Shown one piece after another: positions 1 through 9,352 of a stretch of 24,040 nt of DNA (position 1 is its first letter; every line of letters starts with the position of its first letter). Under the pieces are notes generated by a model. It saw only the letters and a list, made by a program, of their open reading frames with translations. It had not been told where the DNA came from and ran no database searches. The DNA is from an uncultured Ruminiclostridium sp. (lineage in GTDB: Bacteria > Bacillota > Clostridia > Oscillospirales > Ruminococcaceae): the NCBI GenBank assembly GCA_934454635.1, contig CAKSFR010000025.1, forward strand, positions 1 to 24,040. The letters run 5' to 3'. A program made the translations under genes and the position numbers.

Positions 1-217
1 GCCGCCGACGGCAAGGCGTTCGCACAGCTGTACAGACGACACACCGCGGCTTTCAATTCCCCCGCATTTTTTCAAGCTTTGCGAAACGCCGCAGCCGTTA
101 CAATAGTGCAGCGCCCGTGCGCGCCGCTTTTTTTCGGCTGCGCCGAAAAAAGCAAAACGGCGGCAAAGCCGCCGTTTTCGCGCGAAACAGCAAAGTTGTT
201 TCGCGCGGGCGCGCACA
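1..217. repeat. Composite intergenic repeat, copy 1 (cut by window edge), ending in a cloverleaf at 117-216
   Basis: The first ~217 bases recur almost unchanged at 323-538. The right part folds into a four-way junction. The outer stem is 117-125 with 208-216. It encloses hairpin 1 (126-138/142-153, one bulged T), hairpin 2 (154-164/168-178, AAA loop) and hairpin 3 (179-191/195-207, AAA loop, one G.T pair). Almost no bases are left unpaired at the junction. The left part (1-60) holds shorter palindromes ending in GCGGCTTT. Short open frames cross this DNA on both strands, but they run through the palindromes and have no ribosome sites, so I read it as non-coding. The 105 bp between the copies (218-322) is unique sequence with no gene. 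Confidence 0.85.
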
Positions 218-322
218 TTTGTGCGAATAGGAGAAGCTGTGCGGGAGAGCACGGCGGGGGTTTAGCCTAACTGCGTTCAGGCGGCGTTTCGCGAGGCACG
301 GGAAATCGCGGGGATAACAAAA

Positions 323-538
323 GCCGCCGACGGCAAGGCGTTCGCACAGCTGTACAGACGACACACCGCGGCTTTCAATTCCCCCGCATTTTTTCAAGCT
401 TTGCGAAACGCCGCAGCCGTTACAATAGTGCAGCACCCGTGCGCGCCGCTTTTTTCGGCGAAGCCGAAAAAAGCAAAACGGCGGCAAAGCCGCCGTTTTC
501 GCGTGAAACAGCAAAGCTGTTTCACGTGGGCGCGCACG
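323..538. repeat. Composite intergenic repeat, copy 2, ending in a perfect cloverleaf at 438-538
   Basis: This is a direct copy of 1-217. The cloverleaf is cleaner here. The outer stem 438-447/529-538 has 10 pairs. Hairpin 1 is 448-459/463-474 (12 pairs, GAA loop), hairpin 2 is 475-485/489-499 (11 pairs, AAA loop) and hairpin 3 is 500-512/516-528 (13 pairs, AAA loop, one G.T). Every base from 438 to 538 is in a stem or a 3-base loop. The left part is flanked by AAAGCCGC (320-327) and its complement GCGGCTTT (368-375). The element stops 15 bp before the atp operon terminator. It resembles REP/BIME-type palindromic repeats in style only; I do not recognise the family. Confidence 0.88.
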
Positions 539-552
539 CACTGCGGGGCACA

Positions 553-587
553 CAAAATAAAACGAGCCTCCGAAGATCGGAAGCCCG
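553..587 (-). terminator. Intrinsic terminator of the ATP synthase operon
   Basis: Read on the minus strand, an 11-bp stem (563-573 with 577-587, two G.U pairs) with a 3-base loop is followed by TTTTATTTTG. It lies 7 bp beyond the atpC stop codon, so it closes the operon. Confidence 0.88.
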
Positions 588-593
588 TGTCTG

Positions 594-995
594 TTATTTA
601 AGCTTTGAGGTCTCGATTCTGTTGAGTGCGCGCTTTAGCTTGTATTCCGCAACCATAAGCTCTTGATCCGAGCCGGGTGACGAAAGCTTATGCTCTGCGG
701 TTTCCTTGGCACGTTCCGCGCGTTCAATGTCGATTTCGTCCGCCCATTCGCAGCTTTGCGCAAGAATTACGGTTTTGTCCTTGCCGACCTTGACAACGCC
801 AGACGCAATTGCGCCGTAGCGGAACTTTCCGTCAAGCCGCACTTTGAATTTCCCGATAGGAAGTGCCGCGACGTAAGGCTCGTGATGCGCGAGAATGCCC
901 TTATCGCCAACTGTCGTGCGAACAACAAGGTTGTCCGTTTCGCCGTCGAAAAACACCCCATCGGGAGTAATAATCTGCAATTTAAAGGGAGTCAT
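594..995 (-). CDS. atpC: ATP synthase F1 subunit epsilon
   Basis: This 133-aa protein is the epsilon subunit of the F1 central stalk. It helps couple rotation to catalysis and can inhibit ATP hydrolysis. The N-terminal ~85 residues show the usual beta-sandwich, starting MTPFKLQIITPDGVFFDG and including GDKGILAHHEPYVAALP. The C-terminal helical part (WADEIDIERAERAKE onward) is of normal length. The ATG at 995 has a GAGAAAGGAG site just upstream (1001-1012), and the gene begins 15 bp after the atpD stop. It is the last gene of the operon, followed by the terminator at 553-587. Confidence 0.97.
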   Translation of the reverse strand: MTPFKLQIITPDGVFFDGETDNLVVRTTVGDKGILAHHEPYVAALPIGKFKVRLDGKFRYGAIASGVVKVGKDKTVILAQSCEWADEIDIERAERAKETAEHKLSSPGSDQELMVAEYKLKRALNRIETSKLK

Positions 996-1010
996 TTATC
1001 GGCTCCTTTC

Positions 1011-2432
<1,422 letters not shown>

Positions 2433-2502
2433 TTAGGATAGCTAAGTTATACTGTTTTCGGCTTTTGCACGGATAAAACCTGCTTTCGACTGAAAATCAG
2501 CA

Positions 2503-3360
2503 TTAAAGGGCATTCGCGCCCGATACGATTTCGTTAATTTCGTTTGTGATCTTTTCCTGTCTTGCTCTGTTATAGATAAGCGACAGGTCGGATATCATCT
2601 GATCGGCGTTATCGGTCGCGCTTTCCATAGCCGTGCGCCGCGCGCCCTGCTCGGAGGCGTAAGATTCAACAACACCGCAGTTTATGATACTCATAATAAA
2701 CTTCGGAACGATACGGTTGAAAACCGCTTCGGGCGAGGGATCGTAGTTGATGAACTGAGCGTCCTCGTCCTCTCCCGCGCCGAGATTAGACAGCGGCAGC
2801 AGCTTTATGCACTCGGGAGTCTGCACAAGCGGCGAAACAAACGCCGTATAGAACAGCTCGACCTCGTCAACCTGTCCGTTCCTGAACAGCTCGGTCACAT
2901 GGTCTGCTATATTCGCGCAGTCCGCAGTCTTTGCGTGTTCGGCAAAGCAGGGATAGCTGCCCGCCATTTCATAACCGCGCTTCTCAAAATATTCGACCGC
3001 TTTTTTCCCAATAGCGATTATCATGGGCTTTTCCGCGTCATTTTCGTGCGCTGCCGCGGCAGCTTTCAGCACGTTGGAGTTATATCCTCCGGCAAGCCCT
3101 CTGTCTCCCGCAATAACGATAAATAAGCGCCTTTTCACAGGTCTTTCCTCAGTGAAAACGGTAGTAAAATCCTTTTTTACCGAAGCTACCTGCGACATAA
3201 GCTCATACTGCGTTTCAAAATACGGGCGCGCCGCCTCAACTCTCTGCTTGACATGGCGCAGCTTTGACGACGCGACAAGCTCCATCGCCTTTGTTATCTG
3301 GCGGGTCGAGCTTACGCTTCGTATGCGGCGCTTTATGTCCTTCATATTGCCTGTTGCCAA
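2503..3360 (-). CDS. atpG: ATP synthase F1 subunit gamma
   Basis: This is the gamma subunit, the rotating central shaft of F1. The N-terminal helix MKDIKRRIRSVSSTRQITKA and the segment MELVASSKLRH are diagnostic. The Rossmann-like middle contains VIAGDRGLAGGYNSNVLK, and the C-terminal helix AMESATDNADQMI is conserved. The start is uncertain. A TTG at 3358-3360 has a GGAAGGG site about 11 bases upstream and gives 285 aa. An ATG five codons in gives 280 aa but has a poor ribosome site. The gene is separated from atpA by two unrecognised genes, which is unusual for this normally tight order. Confidence 0.97.
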   Translation of the reverse strand: MATGNMKDIKRRIRSVSSTRQITKAMELVASSKLRHVKQRVEAARPYFETQYELMSQVASVKKDFTTVFTEERPVKRRLFIVIAGDRGLAGGYNSNVLKAAAAAHENDAEKPMIIAIGKKAVEYFEKRGYEMAGSYPCFAEHAKTADCANIADHVTELFRNGQVDEVELFYTAFVSPLVQTPECIKLLPLSNLGAGEDEDAQFINYDPSPEAVFNRIVPKFIMSIINCGVVESYASEQGARRTAMESATDNADQMISDLSLIYNRARQEKITNEINEIVSGANAL

Positions 3361-3379
3361 GTAAAATCACACCCTTCCG

Positions 3380-3499
3380 TCAGCAGTCGCTTTCGATATA
3401 TACAACCTTCTTGGCAAAATAGACTGCGACAGCCGCGAGGACTGTAAGCGCAGAAATGCTGATTGCGACAATGCTTAATACAAATGCGGACTTGTTCAT
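3380..3499 (-). CDS. 39-aa single-span membrane peptide inside the atp operon
   Basis: This small ORF starts at an ATG (3497-3499) preceded by AAAGGAG at good spacing, ends in TGA at 3380-3382, and fits tightly between neighbours: 12 bp after the 127-aa gene and 19 bp before atpG. The peptide begins MNKSAFVLSIVAISISAL, continues as one hydrophobic helix of about 22 residues ending near VAVYF, and finishes with a basic then acidic tail (AKKVVYIESDC). The likely topology is a single transmembrane helix. I do not recognise a family. Strand, spacing and ribosome site favour a real gene; its link to the ATP synthase is inferred from position only. Confidence 0.72.
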   Translation of the reverse strand: MNKSAFVLSIVAISISALTVLAAVAVYFAKKVVYIESDC

Positions 3500-3511
3500 A
3501 CCGGACTCCTT

Positions 3512-3895
3512 TCACGCCTTTGCTCTTATGATATACGATTCAATATGGTATCGGAACGTACCTTTTTCGCCTTTTCCGTCCTCTTCAAGCACATATCCGT
3601 GCTCGCCGAGCTGTTCCAGCAGATATTCCGCGATCTGCTTCATTTCGCCCTGTTCAAGGCGGCTGAGCGTCGGGTCGTCAAAGAAAACGCTGCCGTTTCC
3701 GACATAATCGAAATCCTCTTTTCTCTGCCAGTCAACGCGATTACTGCGTATCGTCACTGTCTGTACAGAACCCGGCTGCTTCATAACCTCCGACAAGACG
3801 CGTTTAATAAGACGGTGGGAAATAATATCCGAGGACGGCTGACTCGCCGCCTTTTTATTTTTCCCCGAAAATAAACCGCTAAAAATAGACCCCAT
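3512..3895 (-). CDS. Unrecognised 127-aa protein encoded between atpA and atpG
   Basis: The protein begins MGSIFSGLFSGKNKKAAS, an amphipathic or polar N-terminus with no clear membrane span. A mixed region follows (SSDIISHRLIKRVLSEVMKQ), then a strand-rich part with VQTVTIRSNRVDW and FDYVGNGSVFFDDP, a helix EQGEMKQIAEYLLEQLGEHG, and a final strand FRYHIESYIIRAKA. It looks like a small soluble alpha/beta protein. The ATG at 3895 has an AGGG site, and the gene starts 17 bp after the atpA stop, so it is co-transcribed. I cannot assign a function. Being placed between the alpha and gamma genes suggests, but does not prove, a role in F1 assembly or regulation. Confidence 0.85.
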   Translation of the reverse strand: MGSIFSGLFSGKNKKAASQPSSDIISHRLIKRVLSEVMKQPGSVQTVTIRSNRVDWQRKEDFDYVGNGSVFFDDPTLSRLEQGEMKQIAEYLLEQLGEHGYVLEEDGKGEKGTFRYHIESYIIRAKA

Positions 3896-3912
3896 AATTT
3901 ACCCTGTCCCTT

Positions 3913-5418
3913 TTAGCAATACTTTTCCGCAAATTCCGTGAGAACATTTTTGAGCGCTTCCTCGTTTTCGGGAGTAAGCACCTTGTTCTTGCGGATACTG
4001 TCCGTAATTTCGGAATGTCTTTCCGCGATATAACGGAACAGCTCCGTTTCAAAATCGCTGATCTTTTCAACGGGAATGTTCTTTAAGAAGTTGTTGATTA
4101 CCGCGTAGATGATGATTACCTGATCCTCAACGCTCAGCGGCGAGGACTGCGGCTGTTTCAGAACGGCAACTATACGTTCGCCCTTTGCAAGACGGTTTTT
4201 CGTGTCCGCGTCGAGGTCGGAACCGAACTGCGAGAACGCCTGTAACTCACGGTACTGCGAATATTCGAGCTTCAGAGTACCCGAAACCTTTTTCATCGCC
4301 TTTATCTGCGCCGAACCGCCTACACGCGATACGGAAATACCGGGGTTTACCGCCGGGCGGATACCGGAATTGAAAAGTTCGGTTTCAAGGAATATCTGAC
4401 CGTCGGTGATCGAAATTACGTTTGTGGGGATATAAGCGGAAACGTCGCCTGCCTGAGTTTCGATAATAGGAAGCGCGGTAAGCGAACCGCCGCCGTAATC
4501 TTCATTAAGGTTAGCCGCACGTTCGAGCAGACGGGAGTGCAGATAGAATACATCTCCGGGGTATGCTTCACGTCCCGGCGGTCTTTTAAGGAGCAGAGAA
4601 AGCGTACGGTAAGCAACCGCGTGCTTCGAGAGGTCATCATACACGATAAGCGCGTCCTTACCCTGTTCCATGAAATATTCGCCCATTGCGCAGCCCGCAT
4701 ACGGTGCGATATACTGAAGCGGTGCAAGCTCGGAAGCCGTCGATGACACAACGATAGTATAGTCCATAGCGCCCGCCTTTTTGAGCTGTTCAACTACAGT
4801 GGCAACGGTAGAGGATTTCTGACCGATCGCAACGTAGATACAAAGCACGCCTGCATTCTTCTGATTAATAATGGTATCAATAGCGATAGCGGTCTTACCC
4901 GTCTGTCTGTCGCCGATGATAAGCTCACGCTGTCCGCGTCCTATCGGTATCATTGAGTCGATAGCCTTGATACCTGTCTGCAACGGGGTATCGACCGACT
5001 TTCTCGTGATAATACCGGGAGCGATTTTTTCGATCGGACGGGTCTCGGTCGTAATGATCGGACCTTTTCCGTCGATAGGCTGACCGAGCGAGTTTACAAC
5101 ACGTCCGAGGAGCGCCTCGCCTACGGGAACGGATATGATTCTGCCCGTTCTCTTTACGGTGTCGCCCTCCTTGATTTCTGCGTCCGAACCGAGCATAACC
5201 GCGCCGACGAAGTCCTGTTCGAGGTTCAGCGCCATACACTGAACGCCGTTTTCAAACTCAAGCAGTTCGTTAAGCATACAGTTGTCAAGCCCGTGAATAC
5301 GGACGATACCGTCGCCGACCGTAACAACCGTACCCGTGTCGTTAAGCTGGATCTTTGATTCAAACGCCTTGATTCTGGATTTTATAATTCCTGTTATTTC
5401 ATCAGGACGTAATTCCAT
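3913..5418 (-). CDS. atpA: ATP synthase F1 subunit alpha
   Basis: This 501-aa protein is the non-catalytic nucleotide-binding subunit of F1. It opens with [20 protein letters not shown], has the N-terminal barrel with [12 protein letters not shown], the Walker A loop GDRQTGKT at residues 169-176, the segment [15 protein letters not shown], and the [27 protein letters not shown] core (here [20 protein letters not shown]). The length is standard. The ATG at 5418 follows AAAGGAATG in the 27-bp gap after atpH. All key motifs are intact. Confidence 0.98.
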   Translation of the reverse strand: MELRPDEITGIIKSRIKAFESKIQLNDTGTVVTVGDGIVRIHGLDNCMLNELLEFENGVQCMALNLEQDFVGAVMLGSDAEIKEGDTVKRTGRIISVPVGEALLGRVVNSLGQPIDGKGPIITTETRPIEKIAPGIITRKSVDTPLQTGIKAIDSMIPIGRGQRELIIGDRQTGKTAIAIDTIINQKNAGVLCIYVAIGQKSSTVATVVEQLKKAGAMDYTIVVSSTASELAPLQYIAPYAGCAMGEYFMEQGKDALIVYDDLSKHAVAYRTLSLLLKRPPGREAYPGDVFYLHSRLLERAANLNEDYGGGSLTALPIIETQAGDVSAYIPTNVISITDGQIFLETELFNSGIRPAVNPGISVSRVGGSAQIKAMKKVSGTLKLEYSQYRELQAFSQFGSDLDADTKNRLAKGERIVAVLKQPQSSPLSVEDQVIIIYAVINNFLKNIPVEKISDFETELFRYIAERHSEITDSIRKNKVLTPENEEALKNVLTEFAEKYC

Positions 5419-5445
5419 CTTTTCGTATCATTCCTTTCTTTGGGA

Positions 5446-5994
5446 TTAGGAAATAACGCTTCCGATTTCCTTTTTCATCGCGTCGAGCCGCGCCTTAACG
5501 CTTCCGTCAAAGCTGCGGTCGCCGTACTTCAGCACGATACCGCCGATAATAGAGGGATCGGTGCGTTCTTTAAGAACAATGGTTTTTCCGGTGATCTGCG
5601 TCATTTTCAGCTTTATTTTAGCCTTCATCGCGTCGTCAAGCGGCTCGGTCGTAATGACGGTCACCTCCGCAATTCCCAGTTTTTCATTGCAAAGCGCGCT
5701 GAAATAGCGGTAGATTCCGCCAAATTCGGAAATGCGCCCGCTCTCGGTAAGTACCATGAGAAAACGGTAGGTATAATCCGAAACTCTGCTCTTAAACAGT
5801 TCGCTCATAAGCGCAAGCTTTTCCTCGACCTCTACGGTCGGAGTTTTCATCAGCTTTACAAGCTCCGGCGAATCCGAAAGAACAGTGTTTACGGCGGACA
5901 TTTCATCGCGCACTTCGGCAAGCTTTCCGGGATTTTCCTCGGAAATAAGTTCAAACAGCGCGTCGCCGTAATTTTTTTCAACCAGTCCTGCCAT
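5446..5994 (-). CDS. atpH: ATP synthase subunit delta
   Basis: The delta subunit (182 aa) connects the top of F1 to the peripheral stalk. The N-terminal six-helix domain begins MAGLVEKNYGDALFEL. The C-terminal half shows the family pattern TVITTEPLDDAMKAKIK then DPSIIGGIVLKYGDRSFDGS. The ATG at 5994 has a strong GGAAAGGAG site. It lies 35 bp after atpF, in the normal F-H-A order. Confidence 0.96.
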   Translation of the reverse strand: MAGLVEKNYGDALFELISEENPGKLAEVRDEMSAVNTVLSDSPELVKLMKTPTVEVEEKLALMSELFKSRVSDYTYRFLMVLTESGRISEFGGIYRYFSALCNEKLGIAEVTVITTEPLDDAMKAKIKLKMTQITGKTIVLKERTDPSIIGGIVLKYGDRSFDGSVKARLDAMKKEIGSVIS

Positions 5995-6029
5995 TTCCGG
6001 TGTTTCTCCTTTCCGGGTCAGGAAGCGCC

Positions 6030-6548
6030 TTATTCATTTCCTACCTCTGCAATGAATTTGTTGATAAGGCTTTCGTTATCCTGCTTGGAAATTTCCTTTT
6101 CGCAGACCTTTTCGCTCGCAAGAATAACGATATCCGAGATCTGATCCTTAATTTCGTTGAGCGCCTTTTTCTTTTCAAGCGCAATACTTTCCTCGGCTCT
6201 TTGCTTAAGCTCGGCTGCCTCTGCGTGCGCCTGAGAGATTATCTCGTTTTCACGGTCGCCCGCGCGCTTAACCGCGTCGGAAACGATCTGCGCAGCCTCT
6301 TCCTTAGACTTTTCAAGTCTTTCGGTATATTCCTGCTTGACCGCCTGCGCTTCTTCCTGCGCCGCTTTCGCCGCGTCCATCTGCTCGTTTATCTTCTTTT
6401 TTCTCTCGTCAAGTATTGCCATGACCTTATTATGCAGCAAAAACTTGTACAAAAGGAAGATCAGAAGCGTGTTTATGAGCGTGAATATGATGGTGTCGGT
6501 ATTGATGTTGACAAGCTGGAGCGTCTGAGCCATTAGCCTCATACTCAT
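6030..6548 (-). CDS. atpF: ATP synthase Fo subunit b
   Basis: Subunit b forms the peripheral stalk. One N-terminal membrane helix (about residues 19-39, ending LLYKFLLHNKV) is followed by a long, highly charged helix (ILDERKKKINEQMDAAKAAQ and onward) of the right length for the stator coiled coil. The chosen ATG at 6548 has AAAGGA about 11 bases upstream. Two further in-frame ATGs (6542 and 6533) are possible starts. The 76 bp between atpE and atpF hold no gene but repeat a 13-mer-like segment (ACGGTTC..GCCGAA) twice. Confidence 0.96.
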   Translation of the reverse strand: MSMRLMAQTLQLVNINTDTIIFTLINTLLIFLLYKFLLHNKVMAILDERKKKINEQMDAAKAAQEEAQAVKQEYTERLEKSKEEAAQIVSDAVKRAGDRENEIISQAHAEAAELKQRAEESIALEKKKALNEIKDQISDIVILASEKVCEKEISKQDNESLINKFIAEVGNE

Positions 6549-6624
6549 TTATATGCCATTCCTTTCATGTAGATACGACGGTTCTCGCCGAACGCGCCGC
6601 ACCCGTTTTTCACGGTTCGCCGAA

Positions 6625-6900
<276 letters not shown>

Positions 6901-6921
6901 TTAAAAGATGCCTTTTTTATA

Positions 6922-6939
6922 TAAAGCGTTTCCGCTTTA
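6922..6939 (-). other. Small hairpin in the atpB-atpE gap
   Basis: A 7-bp stem with a 4-base loop lies in the AT-rich 68-bp gap upstream of atpE and is flanked by A/T runs. It could serve as an mRNA stability or processing element that raises subunit c output, since c is needed in many copies. The structure is visible; the role is a guess. Confidence 0.35.
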
Positions 6940-6950
6940 AATCTTGTTTT

Positions 6951-7700
6951 TTACGACTCAGCCATTGAAACGTACGACATTGTAAGCGTTACGAAAATGA
7001 ACGACTGAATAAGCGCCGAGAAGAAGTCGAAATACAGCGAGAGAACCGCGGGAACGCCTATTGAGAGAAGTCCCGCCGCAAAACCGCCGAGCGCGAAATA
7101 GACAAGTCCACCGATAACCATGCCCGAAATGTTGCTTCCGAAAAGACGGAGCGACTGGGCGATTGGGTTAGCGAAATCGCCGATGATATTAAAGGGAAGC
7201 ATGAAAGGCATAGGCTCGAAAAATCCCTTTAAATAGCCCTTTATGCCGCCTGTTTTCAGCTTGTTGTAAAGCACGAGAATAAACGTTATAAGCCCCCACG
7301 AGATAGTTACGGACAAATCGGACGTCGGGTTTCGCAGCCCGAAAATGCCCATAAGGCACGAGATCGCGATAAAACAGAACAATCCGCCGATATAGGGCGT
7401 GTACGCCTTTTTGTAGCTCGGCCCCATCGTTCCCGTTACCTGCCCGTCGAACAGAGTCACTATCCATTCGGCGATAACCTGTCTGCGCGAGGTCGGAACG
7501 ACCTTCAGATTGCGCCCGAGCACAAAGAAAAATACTCCGAGCAGAACCAGAACCACCCATTCCATAACCACCGATTCGGAGATTATCCATTCCTTTCCGA
7601 AAAGCTCAAACGAAATGGATTTGAGAGGACCTTCAATGGTAAAGGTCCGCGTCTCTTCGGCGATAAGCGACATTCCCGTCAAAAATATCATTCCTTTCAT
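6951..7700 (-). CDS. atpB: ATP synthase Fo subunit a
   Basis: This 249-aa multi-span protein provides the ion half-channels next to the c ring. The essential arginine is R185 in AQSLRLFGSNISG. Upstream are ANPIAQ and FFEPMPFMLPFNIIGDF, and the C-terminal helices end FIFVTLTMSYVSMAES. Five to six membrane spans are visible. The ATG at 7700 overlaps the atpI-like stop as ATGA, implying translational coupling. A second ATG three codons in has better spacing from GGAGG and may be used. Confidence 0.97.
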   Translation of the reverse strand: MKGMIFLTGMSLIAEETRTFTIEGPLKSISFELFGKEWIISESVVMEWVVLVLLGVFFFVLGRNLKVVPTSRRQVIAEWIVTLFDGQVTGTMGPSYKKAYTPYIGGLFCFIAISCLMGIFGLRNPTSDLSVTISWGLITFILVLYNKLKTGGIKGYLKGFFEPMPFMLPFNIIGDFANPIAQSLRLFGSNISGMVIGGLVYFALGGFAAGLLSIGVPAVLSLYFDFFSALIQSFIFVTLTMSYVSMAES

Positions 7701-8098
7701 TCCTCCTCCGCCTTATGCAGAAGAGCGTCTAAAGTGTAATAAATTTTCGGATAAAACAGCGGGATCACCGCTGTAAACGGCGAAATCAGTTCAAATGTGA
7801 GCAAAAGCGCAAGAACCGCAAAAATCCCGATATAGCGAGCGCCATATGAAAGATTTCCGTAAAATCGACCTTTATTGCTGCTTCTGCTTGCCAGTATTCT
7901 GTTCGCCGTTGCGCCGATAAGCAGGAAATTCGCCGCCATAAGCGCATTTCCGACGACCGCGCCGGTATAGAGCCGCCAGTCGAACCCCGCAATGAAGCCG
8001 ACCGCCGTTATTCCCGCAAACAGAAGTCCGTTATATATCAGCAGCGCGGGGAGCATTTTTTTCAGCTCCCGTGCCGATTGATTTTCAATTTTTTTCAT
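7697..8098 (-). CDS. atpI: AtpI-like membrane protein (ATP synthase subunit I family)
   Basis: This 133-aa protein has about four membrane helices (LPALLIYNGLLFAGITAVGF; LYTGAVVGNALMAANFLLIG; YIGIFAVLALLLTFELI; the last near AVIPLFYPKIYY). That layout and its place just before atpB fit the ATP synthase I family, which is implicated in c-ring assembly or cation transport with AtpZ. It overlaps atpB (ATGA) and the upstream atpZ gene (ATGA), so the three are likely translated as a coupled unit. Sequence conservation in this family is weak, so the call rests heavily on position and topology. Confidence 0.75.
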   Translation of the reverse strand: MKKIENQSARELKKMLPALLIYNGLLFAGITAVGFIAGFDWRLYTGAVVGNALMAANFLLIGATANRILASRSSNKGRFYGNLSYGARYIGIFAVLALLLTFELISPFTAVIPLFYPKIYYTLDALLHKAEEE

Positions 8099-8412
8099 AA
8101 CCGTTTTTTCTTGATACTGTCGTCGTAGTAATCGTGATCGCGGCGCTCATGCCTGACCTCGCTTGTTCCGACGCCGGATTCATTTTTATCAAACATTTTT
8201 ATCAGCTTGTTAAGATACTGCACGGAACCCGCAAGCATTGTCAAAATGCCGATTCCCATAAAAATAAGTTTGACCCACGACGCCCAGCCGAGCCATTCGA
8301 CGAGGAACGAGCCGCCGACCACAAAAATCAGCAGCGGGGCGAGAACGATAAATGCAATCTGACTTACGACGGCATAAACGGCAATCGGATTGTCCTTTTT
8401 GTTATCTGCCAT
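8095..8412 (-). CDS. atpZ: AtpZ/AtpI family small membrane protein
   Basis: This 105-aa protein has two membrane helices, IAVYAVVSQIAFIVLAPLLI and VKLIFMGIGILTMLAGSVQY, then a charged cytoplasmic tail rich in His, Arg, Asp and Lys (EVRHERRDHDYYDDSIKKKR). The two-helix hairpin and the position before atpI and atpB match the AtpZ group. AtpZ and AtpI of Bacillus have been reported to act together in divalent cation transport that supplies the synthase; whether that holds here is unknown. Its stop overlaps the next start as ATGA. Confidence 0.78.
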   Translation of the reverse strand: MADNKKDNPIAVYAVVSQIAFIVLAPLLIFVVGGSFLVEWLGWASWVKLIFMGIGILTMLAGSVQYLNKLIKMFDKNESGVGTSEVRHERRDHDYYDDSIKKKRL

Positions 8413-8431
8413 ATATTCAGCCTTTCAAAAA

Positions 8432-9097
8432 TCAGAAAATGACCGTCTTTAACCTCCAGCCGTTGTCGGTTTTTGTCATTTCTCCCTCGCGGACAACATC
8501 GTCGCCGCCGTCTCTTCCGTGAAGCGTCACCTGAAGAATACATTCTTCATCGCTTACGGGACTTATTGAAAAATCGGGATTTTCCCAGGAAATGTCATAC
8601 TCCATAGGGGTGAAGTTTTCGATTATTCCGAGCGCGCCGTTATAGCGTTCTTTATATACAGGACCGTAGCCGAGCGAATTTTCAAGCGTTATTTTTGCCT
8701 GCTCCGGTACGAATATTCCGTTTACAAGCTCCTCGAGCTGCGCGAGCGAGGTGTACTCCTCGCTGTCTACCGTGTAATATCCGTCCTCGGGAGCGTTTCC
8801 GTAAGGCTCGTCCTTATGGTCAAGACCTCTGGTGTAGAAAAGGCGCAGAACCTCGTAATTCCCCGAAAGAAGGTCGATCGCCGCGTCTTTCATCTCCTCG
8901 GAGGTCGCCTCGTCGGGCACATACGAATCCGACTGAGAAGAAGTCTGCTGAGCAGACGCCTGTTCGGGGCGCTGCTGCGGAACATAGCCGTCCGACGCGG
9001 TATTCAGCACTATTATAAAAGTAACAATCGCAGCCACAATGCCTGCGCCGAGAAGTCCGGCGTAAAGCGGCGCGCTTTCGGAATATTTTCCTTTCAT
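8432..9097 (-). CDS. Membrane-anchored 221-aa protein, first gene of the atp operon; possible IseA-like fold
   Basis: An N-terminal membrane helix (about residues 11-31, LYAGLLGAGIVAAIVTFIIV) is followed by a Ser/Gln-rich linker to about residue 65 and an extracellular domain. That domain has helical segments (EEMKDAAIDLLSGNYEVLRLFYTR), a YYTVDSEEYTSLAQLEELVNG motif and a strand-rich end (ECILQVTLHGRD, then EGEMTKTDNGWRL). The YYTV...SLAQL pattern weakly recalls IseA-type DL-endopeptidase inhibitors; I treat this as a guess. The gene lies 57 bp below the operon promoter and 19 bp before atpZ, so it is co-transcribed with the ATP synthase. The ribosome site is weak (AAGAGA). Confidence 0.85.
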   Translation of the reverse strand: MKGKYSESAPLYAGLLGAGIVAAIVTFIIVLNTASDGYVPQQRPEQASAQQTSSQSDSYVPDEATSEEMKDAAIDLLSGNYEVLRLFYTRGLDHKDEPYGNAPEDGYYTVDSEEYTSLAQLEELVNGIFVPEQAKITLENSLGYGPVYKERYNGALGIIENFTPMEYDISWENPDFSISPVSDEECILQVTLHGRDGGDDVVREGEMTKTDNGWRLKTVIF

Positions 9098-9161
9098 ATT
9101 TTCAATCTCTTTTCTGTATATTTATCTTGCACGAAACGTGAAAAAGTCATACTTTTCTCTT

Positions 9162-9190
9162 ATTATACTATATTACGGCGCAAAAATCAA
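9162..9190 (-). promoter_or_regulatory. Promoter of the ATP synthase operon
   Basis: On the minus strand the -35 is TTGATT (9185-9190), the spacer is exactly 17 bp and the -10 is a perfect TATAAT (9162-9167). The leader to the first ATG at 9097 is about 60 bases. No other equally strong promoter was seen within the operon. Confidence 0.88.
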
Positions 9191-9352
9191 GTAATTTTGA
9201 ACATTTTCGTACAAAAACACATGATATAAGAGATTGTTTTAATTATATCAGCCTATTTCGCCTGCGTAAACAGACAAATTCCCGAAAATGTCCGAAAAAG
9301 GCACACTTGGGAGAATTTGATTATGAACGGGCTATGATGTGCAGACGGGAGC

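Noticed and set aside
438..538. Possible tRNA or tmRNA because of the cloverleaf
   Set aside because: The arms are 10-13 bp, there is no T-loop or anticodon-type loop, and all loops are three bases; not a tRNA.
98..553. 151-codon open frame on the minus strand through the repeats
   Set aside because: It runs through both cloverleaves, has low-complexity Arg/Ala-rich composition and no ribosome site; an artefact of GC-rich DNA.
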